Notes: generated by a model from the letters alone, not told the origin. A DNA stretch of 64,000 nt from Macrolepiota albuminosa (GCA_027475525.1 JAMWFC010000120.1:186001-250000), one strand, 5' to 3'. Positions 10,771 through 24,504 are shown, counted from the first letter of the stretch. A program made the numbers and translations.

Positions 10771-13700
10771 ATGAACAGGCAAAGGGGGAACAAGTACCTT
10801 GCAAAATAGACAGACTATCTGCGTGACTCAACCGTCGGCGTTTGCTTGGACCATGCTCAATGTCTTCCTGCATCTTCCGTTTTCCTGTGCTGCATGGATC
10901 CTTGTATACCTTGGCCCCTCTGGCAGGGATGAAAGTGTTTTTGGGCAATGGCCTTTCTTGTAGTGGCCTCTCTCTTGATATTATATGCCAATTGATATCT
11001 ATGTACCCTGAATCATCAAATTGATTGTTTTTACCCCATCTCAGGGACGGATGCAAATGAGGAGGAAAGTATGTGTCACTTTTGCATTGTCTAAACGATG
11101 CTATCAAATTGGACCGTCTTGGAGCGTCATGGAAACCCTTTGGCAGCTTCCCTACATACCTCAGCCTCGTTATCTCATCCAGCAACTCTAAATCCCGGAA
11201 CTCCTGACGTAGTGCGCCAGTTGCTTTTCCTTGAATGACGGTTCTGTCAAATCCACGTATTATAATAGTGCCGGCTGCAGTAGCGCTTCGGGACAGTGCT
11301 GTATAGTAAGCCTGATGGGATTGACATTTGAACAAGTCAACAGGATTAAAAGGCCTAGTCTTCCCTTGGCTAGCATAATCGGTTATAGCATAGTTGACGA
11401 GTATTTTGATTTGTGATCGCAAAATTGTAATCTTTTGGTTGTTAGGTAGACTGCATTCAGTTGAAACAGTGCTTCTAGTTATTGGTACTACGTCTTCAGG
11501 AAGACCTTCTATTTGTACATGATGCGGTGGATTCTTCAGTTTTACAAACAGCGTGTCTATCATACGTTGACCAACAGAACCCGTACATGACTTCCATCCA
11601 TATACGTAACCTTCTTGACCATTTGTGATACAGAGCTCTGTGGCAATGTTAGTCTTGATGATAATAGGTAAGCCGACGCATAGCGACAGTTTGCCTGCAA
11701 CTTGACCAGATGTGGATGAAGGAGGCTGCTCCCATAAAATATTCTGAATAGAGGAGTGTAGAGGAACTCTGTTTCTACCTGATGCTCCTTGACCTTTACC
11801 TTTGCATGTGCTCTCGTCACCCTTGTCAAGTACAGTATCTTCGCTAAAGAAATCTGTCAGCTCGAGTCCACTCTCCAGGGCAAATCTGCTACTTCCAACC
11901 ACATTGACAGCATCTTTATCTATGTTGTGTGCTGTTATGATAGACACATTATGGAAGTCATCATTGAGAAGCGAGGAGTCTGAAAGATTGGAGACTTGCC
12001 GAGACTCCAGGAACTGGATATTGTCTTTGGTGCATGCTCGATACCTCATGTTAGCAAGGGCCGTTCTAAAGGATTTGTTGTCTGGACTTTGCATTGTCTG
12101 TCTCATATTCTGTCTCAATATGACTACTGTAGTAACCTGGTGCCAAACTGCTTTACCCAATGCAGCCTTTTGTTTGTTCAGATCTATAGATCGCATACCC
12201 ACACTGCGACTGTACAGCGCTGCATTCTCACGGCCAGTTACTGGCGGCAGCTGAGCAAAATCACCAGCAAACACCATGTTCATACCACCAAAAGGGAGGT
12301 GCGACAGACCTGTAATCTGAGCAAGGTGCGCTGATATCTTGTACATATCCCTGCAAGACAACATGGATACTTCATCAAAAAATACATATTGCACCCCGAA
12401 AGGTGCGCTGATATCTTGTACATATCCCTGCAAGACAACATGGATACTTCATCAAAAAATACATATTGCACCCCGATAAGGCGTGACTTTACTTGAGCCA
12501 GTTGTGCCGGAGAGTCACGTACCATATCATTAATTCCAAACAGATAATGGTAAGTCGATCCACCTAACAATGATGCTGCGGTGCCGGAGAGTCACGTACC
12601 ATATCATTAATTCCAAACAGATAATGGTAAGTCGATCCACCTAACAATGATGCTGCGGTGCTGGTAGGAGCAACCACTGCAAACCTACATATGAGATTCT
12701 CCATGGGCTGCAAAGTATTGGGACAGCACCTTAAGCACCTGTGTTTTCCCAGTGCCCCCCATACCCCCCATATACATTCTCAACTGTTTGGGGTTAGAAG
12801 TGGCAGCATGGTTAGCCACTATTCTAAATGCTCTGGTTTGTTCCTCATTGAGATTGAAACTGGTAGTAATTTCGGATATAGTGGGTTCCCATTTGATATT
12901 CAAATGTTTTTTCTCTAGGAAACTACGATCACATACTTCCACAATGCCTCGGATATAGTGGGTTCCCATTTGATATTCAAATGTTTTTTCTCTAGGAAAC
13001 TACGATCACATACTTCCACAATGCCCGGCTTGTTTTGTTCGTCCGATCTTCCAACGCGCTGTTCACGAACAGACGACATGTCTTTTTGCCTATCTTTTAG
13101 TATGGACGCACGAGTTTCACTGACCTTATGTCTCCAGTAAGTACTGGGCATGTCTGACACAGAAGGTGAATGCTTCGTTGTAACAGGGGAGGTTTGGCCC
13201 ATTACAGGCTTATCCCAATTCAGGCTCGTCATGGTGGAAGTCATAATAGCCATATCTCTCCGACGTTTTAGTTCGGTTTTGCCAAGCTCATTACTACAGT
13301 CAAGGTCTATCCCATAGTCCTCAGGTTGTCTGTTATCTTTGTCGTCCATATGATCCTTTTGTTCAATATCTCTGACATTGGAAACTGAATTGTCCATTCC
13401 CGGGAATGCCACACCGCCTCGCTTCAACTGTGCATAGAAATCGTCACAGGCATCCAAACACTCATACTTAATATTCATATTAGCCATAAGACACAGTTGC
13501 CTTTTAGTAAAATGATGGTTGTCGAATGCTGTGCTCTATAAATCATACTTGTTTTTTAAATCAGCACCTGAACGCCAAGGCTTGAATAAGGTAAGCATTG
13601 TGACGCAGTATTTGTCTCTATCCCCTTTATCATGCCTTGGAAGAGTAGGACCAATGAAATTGGGCACGCACTTCTGCCCTGGCGGATATACAAGAGTAGC

Positions 13701-16700
13701 ATGGGAGTCTGACAAGGGATGATCGTCTGTAAAGTTGACGGTCAGCATGTTGGCCGATTTAGACTTGCAACTTTTGTTCCCTCTATGAGTTGATTTTACT
13801 CGTTCGCATCTAGAAGCCCATCCGTACAATGTCATGTTACGCAATTCTATGCCACGGTATATGTAGTCAAACACAGGAGATAGTCCCACCACTCGGCCTT
13901 TCTTTCTGATGATCGCTATTTTGTCAGATCCGTATGAACTGTCAGTTGGCTGATTGTCAGGCCAAGCACGTTTGACCTCGTGGACAAAGCTGGGCCAATG
14001 AAGATTGGTGAATTTATGGTCGGTGTAATGATCGGGGTTACCAAGAAGGTACATACATATCATCGGGGAACCCATTTCTGACTTTGCACTCATTACATTA
14101 GCCATTTTTGTCATGAGAGACCTTGCTTTTTCTTGCTGTGGGAGAGGTCCGTTAACAATATCTTGGTATTTTGTGAGCACTGTGCCAACAGCCTCAAATG
14201 CTGTGTACATTTTAAGCGATGATTTAGTTATATATTTACTTGGTATTTTGTGAGCACTGTGCCAACAGCCTCAAATGCTGTGTACATTTTAAGCGATGAT
14301 TTAGTTATATATTTAGTGACATATAAAAGGACACCCCTGACCGCCGTTCCCGAATGAAGACTAGTTACATCAGTGTTGCATCTAAACAAACAACTCAAAG
14401 ATGTGGTGAATGTGTTCAGCCATGGTTCCGCTTTATGCATATTGAGCGCACCTGTTAGAGGGTCGACTTCAGTCTGTTGGAAGAGTTCTTTGGGAAACCA
14501 AGCCTTACATCTGCCCCATTTGTTGTCTAGACACCCTTTATTCTCTTTGCCTAATTTTTTACTTCCGTCCTTCTTATATGATGTATGGCAGGTATGCACA
14601 TTTGACCTAAATACAATGTCATCTACAGTGTTACGGAATTGAGTCCACCAATTAGATGTCTCCTCACATCCAACACACTCCTGGGGCAGTGCCTGAGGGT
14701 CAGATTGACCAGCATCGGGTATATTGTCCGTAGAAGCATCACAGGCTGTTGGTACTGAGAGTTTGTTGATTGAAGTTTCTTGTTTACTCCGACACAAATG
14801 ATCGGGAGGAGGGGGCTGGGGCATCGTCCGCGTGGGATCAATATATTCTGGCATCTTCTTGGATTTTTCAATGTTATCTATTACTTTGTCCATTGTCCCA
14901 GTAAGGAAGTCGCCGGTGAAGGCAGATTCCAGATATTCCACTAGGGCCCTCTGAAAATCAGATGAGGGGTCCATGATTTTCTGATGAGCTTCCTCAGGTG
15001 ATAGACTTCCATGAAGCCAAAGGAGCATATGCAGATGCAAGGTAAGTCTACCTTGCTGCTCGACTGTCCCGTAGTATGCAGACATGTGACCGTACAAGCC
15101 TTCGTGTTCAGTATCAACACCCAATACGTGCTTTATGAAAGCAGACACCATAAAATGAAAGAATCTGGCCCCTGCAACAGGATTACGTGCAATAAGTTGA
15201 TATGCAGTGTCAGAAGGTAATAATATATCAGGTTCAAACTTTATATTATCACCGGCATAGTACAGACATATAGGGTGTCTGATATCCACAGGCGACAACA
15301 TTATAAACCAAGAAGGCGCGCCTTTGTCAATCACTAATGACCATATCTCGTTTCTCATATGCTTTTTTGTTATTGGAGACCCGTCGATCCGGCCCGACAC
15401 AGCATCAACGTCTTCAATAACTTTGAAACATTTCTGTTCCTCCTGGTTCGTGGGCTTGATAATCTCGCCTTTGGCCATACGATCAGCCATACTTCTGAGT
15501 AATTCCACGTCAAGACTTGCTATGCGTTCAGCAATATGAGCAAAGTTGTTTCTTTCAATCGCCAGAAACCCCCCTGTAGTTGCGGCTCTGATCTGCTCGT
15601 GACTGAATGCCGCAAAGGGAAAGCCAGTATCTCTCTGGAACCGCTTATCATGATACATGAGGAGATTGCCTTTGTGAACCTTAACAGAGATACAGCCTTT
15701 TACACAGCCTGGACCCCCAAAGCCATACGGAAACAACCAGGGAAACATTTGAGGATAAACAGTTGCGTCCTTCATCCAATTAACCGGACGGGATGAATGT
15801 CCAACTAGCAGTGCTTTGCCATTGGAGTGCCAGTGCTTTAAAGCAATACCTTTAAGCTCATCTTTTGTTTTTGCTGATAGGCTCTCACCCGTCAGTCCAT
15901 GCACGACAAAAGGACAATCCCCGGCTGATACCCCATTATCTCCATCAACTTTGTAAACGGCAGGGTCAACTGTTCTGTTTTCCTCCAGAGACTCTTTGTA
16001 AACGATCTTTACTGGTGGTGTATCTTCTGGATAGTCGTCAAGATTGCTATCGCATATTTCAATGTCCGTATAAGCAGAATGATTAAGCTTGAGCCATTCC
16101 AATGCCTGCTTCACAGCGTTTCGGCGGACAAGCAAAGGCAATCGTTTGAGATCTTCCCCAGTAGGCTGACAAGGCCCTGTAAATAGAATAGCTAAAACAT
16201 CATCCATGTCAGCCCTTGGAGGAGGCAGTACATGGTAAACCTTTTCAACGGGAGATTCAAAAGCAATCAAATGTGCGTTCATTTTGCTGAGACCCGAGGA
16301 TGACACGTGTGTGAAACAGAGAGACCTGGAGATTCAAAAGCAATCAAATGTGCGTTCATTTTGCTGAGACCCGAGGATGACACGTGTGTGAAACAGAGAG
16401 ACCTACGTACTTTGGCAACAAGGAGCTGTTCAACCCATTTAAACGGGATAAAACAACTGGAACAGCACCAATCCAAAAACCGTTTGCAAGTGCATACTTA
16501 GGAACTTTGCCCTTCAACAATGGGATCCTGCACTCTGAACAGATAGAATTGCATCTATGATCCAACACCGGGCCTCTTATTTCTCTCACAGACTCCGTTC
16601 CTGAACGCCTCTCCACTCTGGTAACTCCTTCGGCGGATAACACACCGAGAAACCCTTTCATACTTTTTAAAGTATGCATATCCTTAACTGGGCGCAGCAA

Positions 16701-17662
16701 ACCACAAACAGTGCAACCACGTTCTTCTAATTGCGCTGGACCTGTTTCGTTGCAAAAGTCACGTATGATTTGAGTAGTTAGGCTTGGTGTAAGAGGTGCA
16801 GGAGGAAATTCGGGCTTGTCAGGGCCCCAAACATCTGCCTCAAGAACAACTTCATGCTTTTGATTATGCACCATGGAGCGTCTCAGCATGTTTCTTGCTT
16901 GTGAACTGAGATCAGCCGTCAATACAGTAGACCAACTAACACATTTTGAGCAACTGTGAGAATTAAACAAATCACTTGGATGTGATGCTCTAAAACGCTT
17001 AGAGAGTGCAATCCCATGTATACGTGCTACAGATCGTAGCTGCTTCAATGTGAGATGTTGTGAAAGGGTAGACAAAGGCAGCCTAGCATGCACGTACCCT
17101 GCAGTAATGATCGTAGCTGCTTCAATGTGAGATGTTGTGAAAGGGTAGACAAAGGCAGCCTAGCATGCACGTACCCTGCAGTAATTGGGTACGACAGCAA
17201 ACCAACATCATCTGCATGATTGATGAATTTGAATACGTGCCGCGGGTTGTGTTTGCCCTGACTCACGTCGATGTACGTATCTACTTGTGCAAAGGAGAAC
17301 ACATGAGTTTTACCACTGCCTATAGGTCTGAGGACACGTTTAGGTTTACGAAGCAATCTTTGACGTCCAAGGGACTTGTGCATGGACAATCGACCACTCC
17401 TACGGTAAGCTCTAGATGCAGATAGATGCGAATACCCTAATATTCTAAGCCCAGGTACCACAAATGATTTTACTGCAGAAAGGGTTGAGCTAATAACAAC
17501 GTGTTGGTCCAAACAAGGCCATGTATCAGGCAAACGGTATCCACGCAGTAAAGTTTCGATAGCAAATGCAACATTACATACATTGTTCCTCATCACGCGG
17601 TTACACAACATAGGACCTAGGTGGCATCGATGCAGGCATGCTAGAAAATCGTGACGGGACAT
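9839..17662 (-). CDS. Helitron 1 Rep-helicase with USP-like C-terminus (interrupted)
   Basis: Likely start ATG near 17662 (MSRHDFLACL). Order along the protein: a cysteine-containing region typical of basidiomycete Helitron proteins (CTVCG, CSECR, KVPKYALANGFWIG; 16400-16800); the Rep nuclease with two-His motif TLHLHMLLWL (about 15020) and tyrosine motif YVTKYITK (about 14300); a PIF1-type helicase with Walker A GGMGGTGKT (about 12765), DEVSML (about 12370), GDFAQLPPV (about 12250), RQNMRQ (about 12100) and YYTALSR (about 11300); then Cys- and His-box regions resembling ubiquitin-specific proteases. Helitron Rep nicks and rolls single-stranded DNA and the helicase unwinds it. Frame breaks at 12325, 12504, 12872, 14162, 16251 and 17032 coincide with 77-bp duplications. 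Real-looking stops are TAG 13536-13538, TGA 10712-10714 and a TGA near 10240. This is a young, nearly complete copy. Confidence 0.85.
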
Positions 17663-18290
17663 GAGGGATCGCATCACAAAAAGTCGCGTTATCCTGCATT
17701 GTTTGAACGTCACAGGAACAGTCAAAACTCTACAATAATATAACCAGGGCATATAGAACCAACAAAAAACATAGCACCAATTAGGTATGTTGACCCTAAA
17801 AAAGGGAAATATCCAATGTGTGTGTGTCCTGGTGCCCATAGAGTCTCGAATCACAAGGAAACATGTACACTGATTTGTGTTTATATCAATCCGTATGGTA
17901 GTATGCCATTCTGTATAGATATGATAGCATCATTCAGTGTCACGGATCGAGCATTGCTCAGTATCATAGATCGAGCATTGCTCAGCGTTCGACAGAACAC
18001 ATAGGTATTGAGAGCGCGCATGTTGAATTACTATAGGCCCCCTACCAACCGTACATGAGAGATGTTGCGCCAAATTAGATACGTGCATACCTTGTGAACG
18101 ACGCATGTTTTAAAACAACGAGCAATATACGGACTAATAGCCAGGCACCGTACACAGACAATATCATCGTTGAAATCAACGCACGAGTACAAAACAAGTT
18201 ACATATGAAGCAACCATCAATATGGTCACCTGAACTAACATTACGTCATAGCTCAAAACCATCAAAGTGAGCAATAGCTTATATAAACCA
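17663..18290. other. Leader of Helitron 1 and spacer
   Basis: Upstream of the proposed start of the Rep-helicase. The reading frame stays open to about 17854 but its composition is not protein-like. A duplicated motif 'gatcgagcattgctcag' occurs at about 17945 and 17970. No canonical Helitron 5' TC end or 3' CTRR end was found. Confidence 0.4.
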
Positions 18291-18600
18291 TGTCCAGAGT
18301 AGCGGCTTATATAAACCATTGCTGGAGCGACAGCTTACATAAACTATTGCTGGAGTGACAGCTTACATAAACCGCTGCTGGAGCGACAGCTTATATAAAC
18401 CATTGCTGGAGTGACAGCTTACATAGCTGGAGTGACAGCTTACATAAACCGCTGCTGGAGCGACAGCTTATATAAACCATTGCTGGAGTGACAGCTTACA
18501 TAAACCACTGCTAGAGCGACAGCTTACATAATCCACTGCTGGAGCAACAGCTTACATAAACCACTGCTAGAGCAACAGCCTACATAAACAAGCATTAACA
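18290..18600 (+). repeat. 28-bp minisatellite, right array
   Basis: Roughly ten copies of 'gcttacataaaccactgctggagc' plus 'gaca' or 'aaca', diverging mainly at the last bases. A period-77 direct duplication (18349-18502) lies inside and inflates the copy number. The same unit is inverted at 9690-9820 and recurs at 23868-23945. Confidence 0.85.
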
Positions 18601-18971
18601 CAGTAAATACCACCGAAGGTAACGCGATGAAAAATTTACTCAGTGAACAAACGGTCAAACAGACAACAGCTCAAAAAGTTTATATCGAGACTATCTCAAA
18701 ACAACGTGACACAAAAACGACTGCTCAAGGTAACAAGTAAACGTCCGATGGCTAGATGGCTAAGGTCACAACTGAGGTCACATATACACAAAAACGACTG
18801 CTCAAGGTAACAAGTAAACGTCCGATGGCTAGATGGCTAAGGTCACAACTGAGGTCACATATGCCCACCTGCCTCCTATGCGGAAGGTCGCTGAATAATA
18901 TATATATATATATATTTTTTTTTTTTTTGGAAGTCGACCAGCAAAGACAGAAGGAGCGGTGAAAGCAGGAA

Positions 18972-21659
18972 CTACTTGCGCGCCTTGGACTTGGCCTTCC
19001 CCTTAGTGGCACCGGCGCGGTCCACCACAGGAGCAGGTTCAACAAGACGCATCACATACGCGCCTTGGACTTGGCCTTCCCCTTAGTGGCACTGTCCATC
19101 ACAGGAGCAGGTTCAACAAGACGCATCACGTAAGTAGGGTCGTGCAACACAATGACAAACAGCAAGTTCAAGGTGAGATACCTGAAAAACGTGAGAACAT
19201 ATCCAAACACAACGAACACCAACGTACTTGTGACCACCGGACTCATACCAGTTGGCACTGAAACCAACACTGATGACAGAACTTTCCAGAACCTCAACAT
19301 TGTTGTTTTCGTATGGACGCCAAGAAGGAAGAGTATCAAAGTCACTGGGCATAAAATGGAATGGTTGACCAGTTTCTACCCTGCCGTCATATACAGGTAC
19401 TAAGAAAATGTTAGAACACCATCTGGAAATGAGCCTAACAGGAACCTTTGTGATCAAACTCAACAACTGGCTTGTACAGATCGGCAACCCCAGCCGATTT
19501 GAACACCGGAGCATCCATCTCAGTAAACATTGAGTTACTCTTTATACCAGAGGGCCTCTTGGACTTGGGAGTTGCATACCCACCATCTGAAGTCACATCA
19601 AACGCAGAACCAACAAAACAACGAAACACGACTCACCAACATTGTATGTAGGGGTTTTACCCTCACCTCGAGTAACAAATGCCACACCATTACCAGAAAG
19701 AGTACCTCGAACACTGTCCGGGAGGTTGAAAACACAACTCAAAACAGCAAACTGACAAAGAGACTCCTGATGGAATTCAACAATCTTGATACGATGCTGA
19801 CCATACTTGTCAGACGGACTCCCAACAAGAACAGAACTGTCAAATAAATGTGAGACAGTTACCACTCCAGAGGTAATACAGACACAGAAGGGACCCATCA
19901 AATCCCGAAGAGCCAATCGCTGCTTCGGGGCATTGAGTTGGACAGGGTCAGTCCTGGCCAAGTTAACGTAGAAGGCGTGACGATTGAATAAAAGAGAAGC
20001 CGACAACGAACTATTTAAAGAGTCATACATAAGAACAGAAAAAAAAAATACAAAACAATAAGCAAAACGCACGTCCAATTGTCTTCATTCATATGCTCAG
20101 CAACAACACCAATGCGCGCGTAACGGATTTTACCATCACTGTTCATTTTGTCATATCCAAAAGGCTGGATTATGAGTTGTTTCCTGACGACAAGTTGAGT
20201 AAATGCAAGCAAAATAGTAGACATTGGTCCGCACTTAAGGAACGGCAGTCCTTGATAAGTCGACACCATAAACTTTTCTTGAATAGAAGGCTGCATGACC
20301 GCATCCACTGCAAGCTCTTCTGCAGGATTGAGACAAGGATCAATGCTGTAGCAAGACATCAACAAATGAGGTACAGAGATAAAGGGAATAAAATAAAAGC
20401 AGGATTGAGACAAGGATCAATGCTGTAGCAAGACATCAACAAATGAGGTACAGAGATAAAGGGAATAAAATAAAATAAAATAAAATAAACATACGGTTCA
20501 ACAGCATCCGAGCGAACAATCAAAAGCGGAGCAGCCAAAGCAGACAAAATGGGGACGGGAGGCACGGGAGACTCGTCATCTTCCGACAATCCATAATCGG
20601 GAGCAGAACTATCATTGACAATAAAGTCCGATAGCGTGTCGCTATTATTGTCCGCAACATCCCAATCGTCGACGTTATCGTCGCCCGCCGCGACAACAAG
20701 AGGCTTCTTAACAAGCGGCCTAGGTACGGGCCGCTTAGCAATCCTATACCAAAGCGAAAAGAACAAAATGAGCACAAGCAAATAACAGAAGAAACAATCC
20801 ACACTGACACAACAGGCAAGTCATCATCGTCGTTGTCAGACAATTCAACAAGTTTTTTTGGTGCAAATTTGTCATCCAAATTTGGACTAGCAGCCTTGGC
20901 CGCAGCTCCGGCACACGACATTTTAGGGCTTGACTGGCTCGCAAACAAAGCCTTCTCCGTCATGGTACGGGAGCGCCTTGAGAGTGCAAAACATAAGGCA
21001 AACCGCGCATGAACGCGAACAAATCAGAAATCACGTACACAGCACGACCACTTGACAAGGTCGCATCTTCAGCAGTCAATCCAGCCATAGCCCGACTACA
21101 TAGCAGCAGTCAAGCAAAGTAACAAGGAAAACGGGGATACAAACATGAAAGGTGTATCAACGGATAGAATGGACACAGCCCTCTTTTTCTTGGGCGACGG
21201 CATGGCAGGAACACTAACAGAACTGATACCAAGACATTAAGTAAAATGATAGTCACAAATACAACAAGTAACACATGAACCTATCATGCGAGGCAGAAAC
21301 CTTTTGCTTAGACGGCGACCCGCCGTCAATAGACCTAAAGAACATTAGCACTACAGATTACAACACAAAAAGAGTACTCACCCAGCAGATGGGTCGCCTG
21401 TTTCAGATCCAGAAGCTGTCGCCGCAGAAACGCTATCAAATATGCTACAATAAGCAAATTAGCAAGACCGACCGGAACTGAAAGAGCTGTACACATGCTT
21501 GCAACCTATCCGCACTCCTGCACCGAGGATAACAAGTTTTTTTCTTTAAAAAAAAAAAAAAAAAAATCAAAGACACCAATATAAAACACACATGGTCTTG
21601 AGTTGGTCAACAAGTGTCTGAGCCTTATTCTCTTCAGACTTTATCTTGCGAGGAGGCAT
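18972..21659 (-). CDS. Unnamed multi-exon gene A (repeat-associated hypothetical protein)
   Basis: Proposed start ATG 21659 (MPPRKIKSEENKAQTLVDQL); stop at 18972-18974 after the basic tail KGKAKSKARK. Many small exons encode a Ser/Lys/Asp-rich N-terminus (for example SPKKKRAVSILS, then LVELSDNDDDDLP near 20830). The folded part follows: QGLPFLKCGPMSTILLAF and YARIGVVAEHMNEDNWTC (20090-20300); FNRHAFYVNLARTDPVQLNAPKQ and GVVTVSHLFDSSVLVG (19650-20000); TEMDAPVFKSAGVADLY (19440-19540); VPVYDGR, FHFMPSDFDTLP and SVISVGFSANWYESGG (19210-19400); LNLLFVIVLHD (19120-19180). I do not recognise the family; the layout resembles repeated hypothetical proteins of agaricomycetes. A 77-bp duplication at 20322-20475 breaks one exon. 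It is divergent from gene B, about 450 bp away, which suggests a shared promoter region. Confidence 0.55.
18979..19138 (-). repeat. Diverged 80-bp duplication covering the 3' end of gene A
   Basis: Two copies of the segment encoding ATKGKAKSKAR, starting at 18979 and 19059, differ by an 8-base insertion/deletion and several substitutions. The period of 80 and the divergence separate it from the exact 77-bp duplications. The outer copy supplies the stop codon. Confidence 0.6.
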
Positions 21660-22109
21660 TGGTTTGTATAGTGACACAAAACACACAGAGAAAAAAGAGG
21701 AGGCAGAGAGGGGATTATTGAGGACAGTGGACAAAGGACACTTATATAGAGCAGCAAGCTGCACGTTGCATCAAAGAGGGAAAGGCAGTATAATGTAAAG
21801 AACGGTGTATCCCTTTCTTCGAACAAAATAAAATCAAGTAGAATGAAAAATTCAGTAAGACAAGATTCACAGAAGGCACAGCAGGACCTTTTAGATAGAA
21901 CACAAGCATTACAGATCCACAACTCGTAACGTTGTACCTTAATAGCCATAACCTCAGAAGGGCAACGCACTAGAGATTCACCAATGAGAGGACAAAGAAA
22001 GAGAGACAGAGGAACATCACAAGGTCTGTTCCTGAACAGTTGAGGATGATAAAACAAAGCCAGAAACAAAGCCAGAAATTAATGTACCATTGGAAACAGA
22101 CTACGGGAA

Positions 22110-23555
22110 GCGTCAAGATGACAGGCACAGAAGGTACCAAACAACCGAAGTGCATATACCAAAAAAGACGAAGCCGATAGGAAGGAAACGAGTTGGGTAT
22201 GGGATAGGTAAACCAAGATACGTCACATCATACACAGGAAAACAGTCGAGGCACTCACTGATCACTTCCTGATACTATAAAGAATACACAGATAGCACAA
22301 CAGACTAGCAGCAATACAATGTATGTCTAGCCACTGTCCGACAGGTGTATTATGCTGACAGAGCCACAATAGATATATCATAACAGAAATGACCTTAGGA
22401 GCAGATTACAACACAGAGGCAGCAAGTAAGCAACATTTACAGACACCTCAACATCAGTAGACTCATTACGCAACCAAGAAACTGCGATCGAGAAAGCCAT
22501 ATGCAAAGAAGAAGAAGAAAACGACATTATGTTGACTAGCGTTGCACGTGTAAGTAACCAAACTGCACATCGTATGTCGGACTCTCAACATACAAGACAC
22601 AACAGGAACCAAGATGGGCAGAAGCCATTAAGACAAAAGAAGTAAATAAGCCTCACTCATGGCAACTAGTGTACGTCCACGAAGATGGCGATATATCAGA
22701 CAAGGAGTTAGTTTTCACGGTATACGGAGCCATCAGCGAAAAGGATCTCCTGCCACTGAAAAGAGAAACGTGCATGAGGTGCGTTCAATGAGATCCAATA
22801 TAACAGAGTCTAATCACATAAAGCAGCGACTACAGACGACTGAAATACATGAAGCAATACGTGAAGCTGGATGGCCTAGGAACAAAACATTTCGACAATG
22901 CAATGATAGGAGCAACGGAGATTAGCAAGTACTTTGAACTTGAGTTCTCAGAAGGCCGACTCGAATGCTGGTACAACGTGTTACTCGGACAGCAAGAAAG
23001 ATCACTAGACATTGCGAACAGGATATTTACACCGACATGCAATGTGGAGAAGAACGAACAACACATTCCCATGGACAGGGAACTAGACCCGTACAATCTC
23101 ACAGAGAAAATAAGGCAGAAAGGGTTCATGATTACCGAAGACAACGTGGTCCAATTTTCGAAGATGAAGGTAAATGAAGGGAACAGGACAACGTAAGTAC
23201 AACACAATAGAGCAACACACAAAACTGAAGGAAACTTAAGATACAAACATTACAAGCCGGAAAGATTCCGAGTGGGAGACCTCGTTTCTGTCCAGCTATC
23301 TTTCCAGGTTGTTAACCTGGCGGGTGGGAAACTCAAAATGCTTCTCATATTGAGATCCATGACTCTTATCGAGCACCGGTCTAGCTTCATAAAAGTGAGC
23401 GACAAAGCAACACAGTAAACACACTGATAAACACCCCACAGAACGTAGTATCCAACGAAGGGACCAAGAACAAACTGAAGAGAAAGCTGAGAGACATTTC
23501 AGACAAGGGCCAGAACAGAATGGACGTAGACGCATCAGGCAACGGCAACCAATGA
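22110..23555 (+). CDS. Unnamed multi-exon gene B (repeat-associated hypothetical protein)
   Basis: The 5' end is unresolved; an ATG near 22120 is possible. Supported exons: about 22441-22552 (TSTSVDSLRNQETAIEKA), 22612-22643 (EPRWAEAIKTKE), 22666-22779 (YVHEDGDISDKELVFTVYGA), 22840-23193 (KQYVKLDGLGTKHFDNAM, EGRLECWYNVLLGQQERS, DRELDPYNLTEKIRQKGF), 23232-23396 (KPERFRVGDLVSVQLSFQVV, LKMLLILRSMTLIEHRSSF) and 23440-23555 (KLKRKLRDISDKGQNRMDVD, stop TGA 23553-23555). Exon borders follow GT-AG. I cannot name the family. The 'RVGDLVSVQLSF...ILRSM' segment resembles repeated hypothetical proteins of mushroom genomes. It is head-to-head with gene A, and the pair lies between copies of the 28-bp minisatellite, which suggests transposon cargo. 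Confidence 0.5.
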
Positions 23556-24504
23556 TTACATCGATCAAAAAGCCTTCAATTGCGACCACGACACTCGGAT
23601 CACATTCGCTTTGTCACATTGTCAATAACGGCCTCATTGATCTTTGCCAATTGCATATAGTTTCGACTACGATTCACAGACACTTGCTTGGGTCTGACTA
23701 TATTGTTGTCCTGCTTCCTTCCCTAACGAGTCTACTGGACCCATATTTTGTTTCTCCCTCATCCACCGATCCTTCTTGTTTTAGTCGCTTTTATAGTATT
23801 CCCACATCATCATATTACCAAATACACTGCATTTGCCTGCAAATGTAATATCACAAACAAACAACTGCAAAGGCTTACATAAACCATAGCTGGAGCAACA
23901 GCTTACAGAGCAGCAACTTACATAATGTCAACTTACATAACCAGTGGCCAGGAATTTATTTCTATTTTCTTTTGACGCAACCCCAACTTGTACATATCTT
24001 ATTCACTTTCATACTTCCTCACTTTTGTTGTTCACCAGTTCATTAGTTCAATAATATTTCATTCCTGCTGACAAGTCAATAGCTACCTATCTAGTGTAGG
24101 TAGATTATGTTATAGTTCATTAGTTCAATAATATTTCATTCCTGCTGACAAGTCAATAGCTACCTATCTAGTGTAGGTAGATTATGTTATCGTAATATAA
24201 CGATTCATCTATCAACGATGTAAACGACTGCTGGAGCAAAGAAATAATGAAACATTCTCACATCCGACAGAAAACATAACAAATTACATACACAATAAAA
24301 ATATACAAACAGGAAACAAATGAAAATAAATCAAGATAAAGGATAGCAAAACAAACAAATAAAAATAAAAAACACATTCGTATATATAATCCATCGACTT
24401 GGTGAAATAAACACAATAATGCGCTCAACACAAGAAAATTATATATATGTGTATATAAAGAAAACGCAAGGATTTTTCAACATGAGGATGAACATAATAG
24501 CTGG
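23556..24504. other. AT-rich spacer with minisatellite remnants
   Basis: Two to three degenerate copies of the 28-bp minisatellite occur at about 23868-23945. A perfect period-77 duplication at 24037-24190 looks like an assembly overlap. Otherwise the stretch is AT-rich with no coding frame that I can support. Confidence 0.5.

Noticed and set aside
18290..18600. CRISPR-like array of 28-bp repeats
   Set aside because: There are no unique spacers: units are contiguous and diverge gradually, as in a minisatellite, and the genome is eukaryotic.
9500..18700. Exact Helitron termini (5' TC, 3' hairpin plus CTRR) for Helitron 1
   Set aside because: Candidates such as 'ctag' near 9484 lack a convincing hairpin and are not matched by a 5' end, so no borders are claimed.
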